64,000 bases of DNA from Chelydra serpentina. Taxonomy: Eukaryota > Chordata > Testudines > Chelydridae. The notes below the pieces were generated by a model that was not told where the DNA came from, made no database searches, and worked only from the letters and a program-made list of their open reading frames with translations. The stretch spans positions 372,001 through 436,000 of the forward strand of contig JBAIAC010000590.1 in the NCBI GenBank assembly GCA_037349315.1. The letters are read 5' to 3'. Shown here one piece after another: positions 24,411 to 33,972 of the stretch (the stretch's first letter is position 1; each line of letters opens with the position of its first letter). Both the position numbers and the translations under genes were made by a program.

Positions 24411-27160
24411 CCCCACCCTCACCACCACTCTCACCCTCACCCTAACACTAACCGTCACCCTCACCCTCACCCCAAACCCCACCCCCACCCTCACCCTCAC
24501 TTTTACCCTAACCCCCAAGTTCACCATCATCGACATCCTCAACTGCACCCCACCCCCACCCTCACGCTCACCCCCACTCCCACCCTGACCCCCATCCTCA
24601 CCCTCACCCTCGCCCTCACCTTTACCCTAACCCCCAAGTTCAATGTCACCATCATCCTCAACCGCACCACACCCCCACCCTCACCCTCACGCTCTCTCCC
24701 ACCCCACCCTCACCCTCAACCTCACCCTGACCCCAAACCCTACCCTCGCCCTCGCCCTCACCCTCACCCCCAGCCTGATGCTAACCCTCACCCTTACCCC
24801 CACCCTCATCCCCATCCTCACCCACACGCTCACCCTCATCCCCACCTCAACATCACTCTGACCCCCACTCAGAACCCCACCCTCACCCTCACCCTCAACC
24901 CTACCCCTAACCCCAATCCCACCCCCACCCTCACCCTCACTCCAAACCCCACCCGCACCACGACCCTCACCCGCACCCCCACCCCCACCCCCAACCTCAA
25001 CCTCACCATCACCCTTACCCCAAACCCACAATCACCCTCAACCTCAACCACAAAATCACACCCACGCACAACTCCACCCCCACCCCAAACCTTACGCTCA
25101 CCCCCACCCCCACTCACACCCTCACCCCACTCACACCCCAACACTCACCCTCACCCTATCCCCTAACCCACCCCCACCCTCACCCTTACCCTCACCCTCA
25201 CTCTAACCCCAAGCCCACCGTCACCATCACCCTCACCCCGACCACCACCACCACCCTCACCCTCCCCATCCCCCCATCTCATCCCCCACACTCACCCGCA
25301 CCCCCACCCCATCCCCACCCTCACCACGACCCCCACCGCCACCCTCCTCCTCACACTCACGCTCATCCTCACACCCACCCCCACCCTCGCCCTCACACTC
25401 AACCTCACCCAAACCCTCATCCTCAACCCTACCCCCAACCCCACCGTAACCCCCACCCTCACCCTCACCCCCACCAACCCTCACCTTCATTCCCAGACTC
25501 ACCCTCACCCTCACCCTAACCTTCACCCTCATCCCCACCCCCACCCTCACCCTCACCCCCACCGCCACAGCCACCCTCACCCTAACCCCGACCCACACCC
25601 CCACCCCTACCCCCACGCTCACCCTCACTTCTACCTCCACCCCCACTCCCACCCTGACCCTCACCTCCACACCCACCCTCACCCTCAACCTCTTCCCAAC
25701 CCCCAACCTCAACCCCACCCCCAAATTCACCCTCACCACCACCCCGAACCCCACCCTCATAATCACCCTCAGCCTCAACCGCACCCCCACCCCCAACTCA
25801 CCATCAGCGTCAGCCTTACCTCATCCTCCTCAATCACCCTCACCCTCACCCACAAACTCATACCCAGGACCAAGCACACCCCCAACCCCACCCCCACACT
25901 TACGCTCACCCTCATCTCCACCCCCACTCTCACCCTCATCCTCACTCACACCTCAACCACCACCCTGACCCCATCCCCCACCCCAACCCTAACCCTCTCC
26001 CTCACCCTCACCACCACCCCCACCCCCAACCTCACCCTCACAGTAACTTCCACTCCCACCCTCACCCTAACCCCAACCCCAACCCCCACCGCCACCCCAC
26101 CCCACCCTCACTCTCACCCTCAGCCACACCCTAACCCTAACCCTAACACTAACACTCACCCTCATCCTCACACACACCAAACCCCCACCCCCACACTCAC
26201 CCTCACCTTAAACCCCAAGCCAACGATCACCATCACCCTCACCTCCACCACCACCCTCACTCTCACCCACACCCTCACCCTCACCCTCACCCCCACCCCC
26301 ACACTCACCCTCACCTTCAACCCCAAACCCACCCTCACCCTCACCCCGACCCCCACCCTCCTCCTCCCCCTCACACTGATCCTCACCCGCAACCCAACCC
26401 TCTGCTAACCATCACCCTCACCCTCTCCCTTACCCCCACCCTCACCCCCACCCTCACCATCACCCTCACCCCCACTCCCACCCTCACCCTCACCATCACC
26501 CTCATCCTCAACACTACCCTCAACCCAACCCCCACCCCCACCTTCAACTCACCCACCCCCACCCACATCCCCACCGTCACCCTCACCCCCAGATTCACCT
26601 TCACCCTAAGCCTCACCCTCACCCCACTCCCACCTTCACCCTCACCCTCACCCTCAACCCCAGCCCAACGCCCGCACTCTCCCCCACCCTCACCCTCATC
26701 TTAATTCCAACCCAAACCCCCACCCTCACCCAGACCCTCACTCCCACTCGCACAATCACCCTCAATCTCACCCTCACCCCCACCCCCACCCAAATCCCCA
26801 CCCTCACCCTAAACCAAAACCCCACCATAACCCTCACACTCAACCTCACCCCCAGCCCCAGCCGCACCCTCACCCTCACCCTCACCCCGACCCCACCCCA
26901 CCCTCCTCCTCACCCTCACCTCCACCATCACACCCACACTCACCCCCACCCCCACTCCCACCCCCACTCCCACCCTCACCCTCACCATCACCCTCATCCT
27001 CAACACTACCCTGAAACCAACCCGCAACCCCACCCTCACACTCACCCTCATCCACACCCTCACCCTCACCCCCACCCTCACCCCCAGATTCACCTTCACC
27101 CTAAGCCTTACCCTCACCCCACTGCCACCCTCACCTTCACCCTCACCCTCAACCCCAACC
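24411..27160. repeat. 2.93-kb tandem duplication, copy B
   Basis: A direct repeat of copy A, collinear from CTCACCACCACTCTCACC onward. Inside, a ~0.5-kb subunit marked by CCCAGATTCACCTTCACCC recurs (about 26,585 and 27,082), as in copy A (about 23,643 and 24,140). Confidence 0.85.
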
Positions 27161-27484
27161 AAACGCCCGCACTCTCCCCCACCCTCACCCTCATCTTAAT
27201 TCCAACCCAAACCCCCACCCTCACCCAGACCCTCACTCCCACTCACACAATCACCCTCAATCTCACCCTCACCCCCACCCCCACCCAAATCCCCACCCTC
27301 ACCCTAAACCAAAACCCCACCATAACCCTCACACTCAACCTCACCCCCAGCCCCAGCCGCACCCTCACCCTCACCCTCACCCCGACCCCACCCCACCCTC
27401 CTCCTCACTCTCACCTCCACCATCACACCCACACTCACCCCCACCCCCACTCCCACCCCCACTCCCACCCTCACCCTGACCATT

Positions 27485-27680
27485 TGGGGGGGAGGGATAG
27501 CTCAGTGGTTTGAGCATTGGCCTGCTAAACCCAGGGTTGTGAGTTCAATCCTTGAGGGGGCCATTTGGGGATCTGGGGCAAAAAATTGGGGATTGGTCCT
27601 GCTTTGAGCAGGGGGTTGGACTAGATGACCTACTAAGGTCCCTTCCAATCCTGATATTCTATGATTCTATGATTCTATGA
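27485..27680 (+). mobile_element. tRNA-derived SINE, turtle Cry I / polIII-SINE type
   Basis: The head is tRNA-like. Its A box TAGCTCAGTGG is at 27,498-27,508 and its B box GAGTTCAATCC at 27,541-27,551, with GGGGGAGGGA before the A box as in turtle polIII SINEs. The middle has GATCTGGGGCAAAAA. The 3' end (GGACTAGATGACC ... GGTCCCTTCCA) is the CR1-LINE tail, closed by three copies of the 8-bp TTCTATGA (27,657-27,680). CR1 machinery is therefore the likely mobiliser. The pre-insertion site is visible at about 24,042. No convincing target-site duplication is seen, as is common for CR1-driven insertions. The family assignment is from memory of turtle SINE structure. Confidence 0.88.
27498..27551 (+). 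promoter_or_regulatory. Internal RNA polymerase III promoter (A and B boxes)
   Basis: TAGCTCAGTGG and GAGTTCAATCC match the A- and B-box consensus, with start points ~43 bp apart as in tRNA genes. Both look intact, so transcription competence is possible, though nothing shows expression. Confidence 0.7.
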
Positions 27681-28014
27681 TCACCCTCATCCTCACCACT
27701 ACCCTGAAACCAACCCGCAACCCCACCCTCACACTCACCCTCATCCACACCCTCACCCTCACCCCCACCCTCACCCCCAGATTCACCTTCACCCTAAGCC
27801 TTACCCTCACCCCACTGCCACCCTCACCTTCACCCTTACCCTCAACCCCAACCCAATGCCCGCCCTCTCCCCCACCCTCACCCTCATCCTAATCCCGACC
27901 CAAACCCCCACCCTCCCCCTCCCCCTAAACCAAAACCCCACCATAACCTTCACACTCAACCTCACACCCAGCCCCAGCTGCACCCTCACCCTCACCCTCA
28001 CCCCGACCCCACCC

Positions 28015-28267
28015 CACCCTCCTCCTCACCCTCACCTCCACCCCCACCATCACTCTCAGCCACACCCTCACCCCGAGACTGACGCTCACCATCACCGTCT
28101 CCCTTACCCCCACCCTCACCTTCACCCTCACCCTTACCCCAACCCCCAAAATCGCCCTCACCCTCACCGTCAAACCCACCCCCACGCACACCCCCACCCT
28201 TACGCTCACCCTCACCCCCACTCCCACCCTCACCCTCACTCACACCGCCACCCCCACCCTCACCCTC
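28015..28267. repeat. C-rich minisatellite up to retroelement
   Basis: C-rich repeats ending CACCCTCACCCTCA, flush with the truncated LTR. GAGACTGACGCTCACC and the CAAAATCGCCCTCACC piece resemble parts of unit I. No gene is seen. Confidence 0.8.
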
Positions 28268-28479
28268 AGTTTGGAGCTGCGTGGTGAAACGCAGCGAGCC
28301 CCAGAACTGGGGTCTAAGCTCCCTGCCCCCCAGAAGGCCCCAGCTGAGGGGTCCTGGTCATACTTACAAACTCTGTTTGGACTCTTTCCTCACAACCCTA
28401 ATAAACCTTCTGTTCCACTGGCTTGCTGAGAGTCACATTGAAGAGGGGTGCAGGACCTGATTCCCCCACTCCGTGACAA
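28268..28479 (+). repeat. 5' LTR remnant (3' half only)
   Basis: Matches 36,741-36,962 of the 3' LTR from CAGTTTGGAGCTG to CCGTGACA. The first ~211 bp of the LTR are missing, and satellite abuts directly. A polyadenylation signal AATAAA is kept at 28,400-28,405. It lacks the 9-bp TCCCGGGAA segment found in the 3' LTR. Confidence 0.88.
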
Positions 28480-28729
28480 CTGGTGAGGTGGGATCTTCTG
28501 CACCCCATGAACAGCACTTCCTGCAGTAAGTGACTGGAGAGCAGTACAACGAAGGGGGATTGATGGGGAGCAGGTTGCTGAAGAGGCAGAGAGAAGCGGT
28601 TTCAGGGGGCGGATTAGTTACGCTTAACCGTGAGGGGTGTGACCAGTGAGAAGGGCTGGCACACTAGGGGTTCCTCCTGGAAGCCGTGGGGGCCAAGACC
28701 GCACAGGCCTGAGAGTGGCCAACAGGAAG
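28480..28729 (+). other. Retroelement leader with possible primer-binding site
   Basis: Two bases after the LTR end comes TGGTGAGGTGGGATCTTC (28,482-28,499), which starts with the TGG expected of a tRNA primer-binding site. I cannot name the tRNA. The remaining ~230 bp before the gag start is G-rich leader without an open frame I would call. Confidence 0.45.
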
Positions 28730-30094
28730 ATGTATGCTAAGCACCGTAAGAACGACCTGGTGGAGCTGTGCAGGCAGAGGGGGCTGCGCGTTGGAAAGTC
28801 CACCAAAGACCAGCTGATTGCGTAGCTGGAGGAGAAGGATCGCTTGGATGACCCGATCCCTGTCCCTGGGGGAAGCCGCCCGACAGACGCAGCATGGGCC
28901 CCAGGGCCTGACCTGGCTGGGAGGGGGTCAGACTGCTGCCGAGGACATCCCAAGACCCCTCTCGCCTCTGCACAGGGGAGAGGTTGGGGAAAGCCCAGCA
29001 AATACCGAGGACACCTGACCCCAGCGGCCAGCAGGGGATCTTCCCGGAGGAGCTCCCCATCCCAGCAGTGGAGGCGGCTGGATTGGGAGATGAAAATGAA
29101 GGAGCTGGAGGATCGCGAAAAGCAGCGTCAGCATGAGGTGCAAGAGAAGGAGAAACAACGCCAGCATGAGGAGAAACAACGCCAGCATGAGCTGGAGCTG
29201 GCCAGACTGAGGAGCAGTGAGGCCCCGGCTGCGGTGAGTGAGGGGGGACCCAAGACTACAGGGAAGTTTGATTGTAACTTCCTGGCCCGGCGTAAGGAAG
29301 GGGAAGACATAGACAGCTTCCTGGCGGCCTTTGAGAATGCCTGCAGGTTGCCCAAGGTTGACCCTGCAGACAAGATCCAGTATCTCACCCCCTTACTAGG
29401 CCCTGCAGGCCTGGACGTGTACGGCCGAATGAAAGAGACGGAGACTGGGGACTATGAACTGTTCAAAAAGGCCCTGCTTTGTGAGCTTGGGCTGACTCCC
29501 GAGATGTACCGTCAAAGGTTCCGGGGTCAGCGAAAAACCCCTGAGATCACGTACCTACAATTGGCCAACCGGATACATGGATACGCCCGCAAGTGGACCG
29601 CTGGGGCCCAAACTATGGAGGGCCTGCTCAAACTATTCCTAGTGGAACAGCTGTATGAACAGTGCCCATCAGACCTGAAGCTATGGTTGATGGACAAAAA
29701 TCCAGGGAGCCCGCAGCACGCAGGGCGGCTGGCCAACAAGTTTGTGAACAGTCGGTCAAGGGGTGGCAGGGAGGAATCCCAAAGGAGCAGGCCCACCCTG
29801 AGGCAGCAAGAGAGTCACCATGGGACCTCCCAAAGGGGAAATAGGGAGAACCCCCTCCCGAGGGGAACCTCCGACATCAGAACCAACCGACCTGCTCGAG
29901 GGCACCAACGGGACATGAGCTGCTATCACTGCGGCCAGAGGGGCCACTTACGGTCCCAGTGCCCCAAGATCAGAGAGAGACTGAGCAGACCAAACCCACA
30001 CCGGGTTAACTGGGTAGGGACCCAGCCGGATGAGGGGCCGACAGCCCAGAGGAGGGGGGCTGGATGCTCCGGACTCAGGGTTCTTGGTTTATAG
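28730..30094 (+). pseudogene. gag: Gag polyprotein of Gmr1-like element, broken
   Basis: Structural capsid/nucleocapsid protein of the retrotransposon. The natural start is probably ATG at 28,730 (MYAKHRKND...), but an in-frame TAG at 28,823-28,825 cuts it at codon 32. The longest open stretch is 416 residues from ATG 28,844. In that numbering there is a Glu/Lys/Gln-rich coiled coil at about 82-130 (EKQRQHE repeats) and a capsid region at about 145-310. The second half of the capsid, from YRQRFRG (about 221) through GLLKLFLVEQLYEQ to LANKF (about 305), has the layout of a SCAN domain. A zinc knuckle CYHCGQRGHLRSQC (CX2CX4HX4C) is at about 359-372. The protease frame overlaps the 3' end in another phase. 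The family call is firm; SCAN homology is by eye. Confidence 0.88.
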
Positions 30095-30404
30095 GGTGGG
30101 CGCGGGGCTGTCCCTCCGGAGAGAGTGCCTTGTTTCCCTGGAGATAGATGAGAGGAAGGTCACTGGATACTGGGATACGGGCGCAGAGGTGACGCTGGCC
30201 CGGCCCGAGGTGGTGGCCCCAGATCGGGTGGTACCCAACACCTACCTGACCCTAACAGGGGTGGTCGGGACTCCGTTCAAGGTACCCGAGGCGAGGGTAC
30301 ACCTGAAATGGGGGGCCAAGGAGGACCCCAAGGACGTAGGGGTGCACCAGCATTTGCCCACTGAGGTACTGATGGGGGGGGGACCTAGAAGACTGGCCCA
30401 ATGA
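30030..30404 (+). pseudogene. pol (PR): Retropepsin-type aspartic protease domain, broken
   Basis: Processes the Gag-Pol polyprotein in intact elements. The active-site signature YWDTGAEVTL begins near 30,168, followed by the hydrophobic strand TYLTLTGVVGTPFKVP and the C-terminal TEVLMGG. Gag and protease are in different frames. The protease frame is lost at a nine-G run (30,374-30,382): one extra G moves the expected GGDLEDWPNE reading into the frame used by integrase downstream. The length fits a ~115-residue gypsy protease. Confidence 0.82.
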
Positions 30405-31972
30405 ATCCCAGGACACCCTGGTCGTGACCCGTAGCCAGAGCCGGCAAGGGGCGCTACGCCCGGGCCTCGGAGAGGGTGCCTCACACAGGGTGCAGGAGCC
30501 TGCCCCAGTGGGGAGGGAGTACCCCAGGACCAGGCGCAGAGAGGCTGCAGCCTCAGACACAGACAGCACAAGGGAGCAGGCTCCTATCCCTTCCCCAGCG
30601 GTTGAGTTCCAGGCCGAGTTACAGAGAGATCCCTCCTTGCGGAAGCTCAGGGACCTGGCCGACCGCAGGGAGGCGCAGACCATGTGGAGAGGCTGCCAGG
30701 AGAAGTTCCTCTGGGAGAAGGGGTTCCTGTACCGGGAATGGGCTCCCCCCGGTGAGATGGAGACATGGGGGATCAGGAGGCAGCTGGTGGTCCCCCAGAA
30801 GTATCGCCGCAAGCTACTGTACCTGGCCCATGACATCCCTCTCGCAGGGCACCAGGGAATCCGGCGCACCAGGCAGAGGCTGCTACAGAACTTTTACTGG
30901 CCTGGGGTCTTTACAACTGTCCATCAGTACTGCCGGTCCTGTGACCCCTGCCAGCGGCTGGGGAAGGCTCGGGACAAGCGGAAAGCGGCTTTGAGGCCTT
31001 TGCCCATCATAGAGGAGCCCTTCCAGAAGGTGGCTATGGACATAGTGGGGCCTCTCAGGAAGACAACCCGGTCGGGGAAGAAATACATTCTGGTGGTGGT
31101 AGATTTCGCCACCCGCTACCCCGAGGCGGTGCCCTTATCCTCCATTGAAGCAGACACCGTGGCGGATGCGCTGCTGACCATTTTTCAGGCCGAGTGGGGT
31201 TCCCCAAGGAAGTCCTGACAGACCAAGGGTCCAACTTCATGTCGGCCCTGCTCCGGTGCTTGTGGGAGAAATGTGGGGTCCGGCACAGCTGGGCCTCAGC
31301 ATATCATCCCCAGTCCAATGGGCTGGTGGAGAGGTTCAATGGGACGCTAAAGATGATGCTGAAAACCTTTATGAACCAGCACCCGCAGGACAGGGACAAG
31401 TACCTACCGCACCTACTTTTCGCGTACAGGGAAGTGCCCCAGGAGTCTACCGGATTCTCGCCCTTCGAACTGTTATACGGCAGGAGGGTGAGGGGGCCCC
31501 TGGACCTGATGAGAGACGAATGGGAGGGGGAGGCTGCCCCCGAGGGAGAGTCAGTGGTGGAGTATGTCCTGACCTTCCGAGAGAGACTTACTGAGCTCAT
31601 GGGCCTGGCCAAGGGAAATCTGGCCAGAGCCCAGAGGAAGCAAAAGGTCTGGTACGACCACACAGCACGGGCCCCGCGCCTACACCACCGGGGATCAGAT
31701 GATGGTTCTCATCCCCGTGAGGAAAAACAAGCTGCAGGCCGCTTGGGAAGGCCCTTTCAAGGTTGTCAAGCAGCTAAATGAGGTAAATTATGTGGTGGAG
31801 CTGTCTAACCGGGCACACCACTGCCGGGTGTACCATGTCAATATGATGAAGCCATATTATGACAGGGGAATGTGGTGCTGGCCGTGTGTGGACATTGGGA
31901 GGAGCAGGGAAGTGACCCTCTAGTAGATCTATTCCCTGAGACAAGAGCTGGCTCCTCCGAAGAAACGGTCCC
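30405..31972 (+). pseudogene. pol (INT): Integrase of Gmr1-like element, three frameshifts
   Basis: Catalyses insertion of the cDNA in intact elements. The zinc-binding N-terminus HDIPLAGHQGIRR ... CRSCDPC (HHCC) is at about 30,829-30,960. The core has the first Asp in MDIVGPL (31,037), the second in VLTDQGSNF (about 31,220) and Glu in GLVERFNG (about 31,328). The Asp-Glu spacing is 35 residues (DD35E). The C-terminal region runs AAWEGPFKVVKQL, VYHVNMMKPYYDRG, then DPLVDLFPETRAG. Frame breaks lie near 31,200 (one base lost), 31,672 (one C gained) and 31,866 (one G gained). It follows protease directly with no RT between, and the reading is cut at 31,973 by the nested LTR. In Gmr1-like elements RT would follow here. 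Confidence 0.88.
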
Positions 31973-32232
31973 TGTGACGGGTTGGGGCCACAGAGACCTG
32001 CTTGGTGCTGCCACCTGGTGTGCCAAGGCTACTTCTACCTCTGCTTCCAGGCCTTTTCCAGTTTGGGACTCCCGAATCCTGTCTGTTTTGAGCCAGATTC
32101 CACTGATCTGCTGCAAACACAGACCCAGGTCCGAACCAAGTCCACTTACCCCTGTAAGGCCCCTGGAAGCGCTCTTGCCTTTGACACCCAGCTGCTCAAC
32201 TCCAAGGAGGTTCAAACCCTTAATCAATCCGT

Positions 32233-32263
32233 TTTACCCTGTATAAAGCTTATACAGGGTAAA
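32233..32263. other. 31-bp perfect hairpin inside LTR
   Basis: A 14-bp arm TTTACCCTGTATAA is followed by AGC and then the exact reverse complement TTATACAGGGTAAA. It may be a structured element of the LTR transcript end. Function is unknown. Confidence 0.8.
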
Positions 32264-33076
32264 CTCATAAATAGTTCGCCTTCTATTTCAAAGATAGAAA
32301 GATATGCACAACTGTTGACTTTCCCCAGGCACCAACTCGTACTCAAGGAAACTTAATAAGTAAAAAGTGATTTTAATAAGTACATAAATAGGATTTAAGT
32401 GAGTTCAAGTAGTGACAGACAGAACAAAGCAAGTTACTTAGTAAAATAAAATAAAACACGCACGTCTATGTCTATTCCAAGTTAACACGGATAAAAGCCT
32501 CACCAGATTCAGATATTTTCCTTTTTACAGCTGTAGAATTTAGCCTGGTCCAGCAGTCGCTCACACCCCCTAGTGTCTTTTTCCTTTGTTCAGTTCCCTC
32601 AGGAATGTCCTGGGGGGGGGAGTGGAGAGCCTCTCCCTTTAGCTAGCTGAAGACAAAATGGAAGGGTCTTGCAAGGGCTTTTATAGCCTTTCTTCCTCTC
32701 CCTGCGTAGGATCCAGTTGCCCTGGAGTTTTGGGATCACATGGGCAAGTCACCTGTCCATGCGCCCTAACCAGTCTAACCAGTTGCATTCCAGACCCGGC
32801 CCCAATGTGGATTGGGGTCTGCAACGTCTTTTGTCTGTCAAGTGCTCGCATTTACCAGGCACATTCTTTGCTCCAAAGATGATCCCATGCACTTACAAAG
32901 GCTATGTACAAAACCAGCAAATATAAAACCAGTCTTCATAACTCCAACTACAACAATGATACATACATACAAACAGGAGGAGTAAATTCAGTAGGTCATA
33001 ACTTTCACAGAGATATGTTACATGGCACATGTAGCATAAAACATATTTTAGTTACATATATACATTTATAAGCATC

Positions 33077-33098
33077 TCCCCATAAAGTTTTATGGGGA
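33077..33098. other. 10-bp inverted repeat near LTR edge
   Basis: TCCCCATAAA, a GT spacer, then TTTATGGGGA. It lies just inside the 5' end of the LTR in minus-strand orientation. Confidence 0.7.
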
Positions 33099-33109
33099 AC
33101 ACCGTCACA

Positions 33110-33123
33110 GCCTCCTCCTGAAC
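33110..33123 (-). promoter_or_regulatory. Polypurine tract of nested element
   Basis: On the minus strand TTCAGGAGGAGGC abuts the LTR start TGTGACGG. This is where plus-strand DNA priming is expected, and it supports the orientation and the 3' identity of the LTR. Confidence 0.55.
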
Positions 33124-33972
33124 TTACTGCCAGAGACTTGGACACTGTCCATGGCGGAGGCAGTACACATAAAGCCCCTGTTTGTCTTTGGTCACACCCC
33201 TTTTCAGTACCGGCACACCACATGGTGTCATTCGTAATGGTTTTAGCAAAATGCGAGGTTCCTGGTCTCCGGGCGCCTGAAAATGGGTTGGGGTGTAGTA
33301 TTGCTAACAGGATACAGATAGCAATACCTGTTAAGGTGTAGGAACCTCGGCATTTAGCTCTCAGTGCCATGAGGCGGCGTGCCTCAGTTTCCCCCTTTCA
33401 CACAGCAGCCTGGGCCTGTTATGCTTTTGCTGTTGTGCCAAGCTTCCAGCCGGTTACCCGATATAGGCCGACAGGTAACATGTTTGTACGACCGTGAGGT
33501 CACCATCCCAAGCATGTCCAACAGTTTTTCCCACCAATCAGGTATGTTCCCCATCTTGAAAGGGTTGACCCTCAGTGTTAACTCCTTTGTTATCACCCAC
33601 AGATGAAGTAGGGAAAGACACAGGATTACCCACCCGTCTGTATATCCTGGTAGGCACTCTGATGCAGATTCTTCTGCCTCTTTGGAGCAGGCTCCTGAAT
33701 CAGGCATGGGTTTGAGGTTCTGGCAAGGAAAGGGTGTACTGCAACCCGGCCTGCCCTCGGCCCCTCCCTCTGGAATTTCTCTGGGCTGGTTCCCATCCCC
33801 TTGTGTGGCTTCACCCATGCAGAGACCCGCTCCCTTCTGCTTTGAAGAGAGAGGTTTACCTCCTACCCGTGTAGCAAGAACAACCTCTTTCTTGGACACC
33901 CCAGTATCTGTTCCCAACAGGTCAGCTGGACGGACTCCTCCCTCCAGGAGGTCTGATCCCCAGCTTTCCCTT
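33124..33972 (-). pseudogene. Linker and 3' region of nested element, pol deleted
   Basis: A 206-residue minus-strand open frame (34,004-33,384) starts in protease-linker-like, Pro/Gly/Glu-rich sequence (MPDPSPVDQVRRESWGSD). It continues into unrelated sequence (NPFKMGNIPDWWEKLLDML) and stops before the polypurine tract. No integrase, RT or RNase H motif is found in any frame, so the pol core was removed. I do not recognise the second half; it may be former 3' untranslated DNA. Confidence 0.55.

Larger units (their letters stand above)
21366..27484. repeat. C-rich minisatellite block, 6.1 kb, with large tandem duplication
   Basis: An uninterrupted C-rich tract up to the SINE. Most of it is accounted for by the two 2.93-kb tandem copies listed separately. 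It has no gene. Four exact CCCTAA units occur at 23,179-23,202. Confidence 0.85.
27161..28014. repeat. Partial third copy of tandem unit, interrupted by SINE
   Basis: 27,165-27,480 matches 23,720-24,040, and 27,681-28,000 matches 24,043-24,390. The SINE sits between the halves. The shortened CCCTCCCCCTCCCC tract near 27,911 (against 24,278) is a small indel. Confidence 0.85.
31973..33109 (-). repeat. 1,137-bp LTR of nested element
   Basis: Bounded by a perfect 8-bp inverted repeat, TGTGACGG at 31,973 and CCGTCACA at 33,102-33,109. It is oriented with gag on the minus strand, so it is the 3' LTR. It contains two strong hairpins, at 32,233-32,263 and 33,077-33,098. Plus-strand open frames across it are incidental. 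Confidence 0.88.

Noticed and set aside
27485..27560. A functional tRNA gene
   Set aside because: A and B boxes are present, but the sequence continues into a CR1-type tail with 8-bp repeats and lacks a proper tRNA fold at the 3' side. It is a SINE head.
28624..29001. Minus-strand open frames opposite gag (e.g. 125 and 107 residues)
   Set aside because: They are shadows of GC-rich gag coding DNA with no domain; gag on the plus strand explains the region.
31872..32246. A 124-residue plus-strand open frame across the nested LTR
   Set aside because: It begins in out-of-frame integrase tail and runs by chance into the antisense LTR.
31973..33109. Endogenous retrovirus LTR with env
   Set aside because: No env-like frame is seen anywhere between the LTRs, and Gag/protease features are those of Ty3/gypsy (SCAN-like capsid, CCHC).
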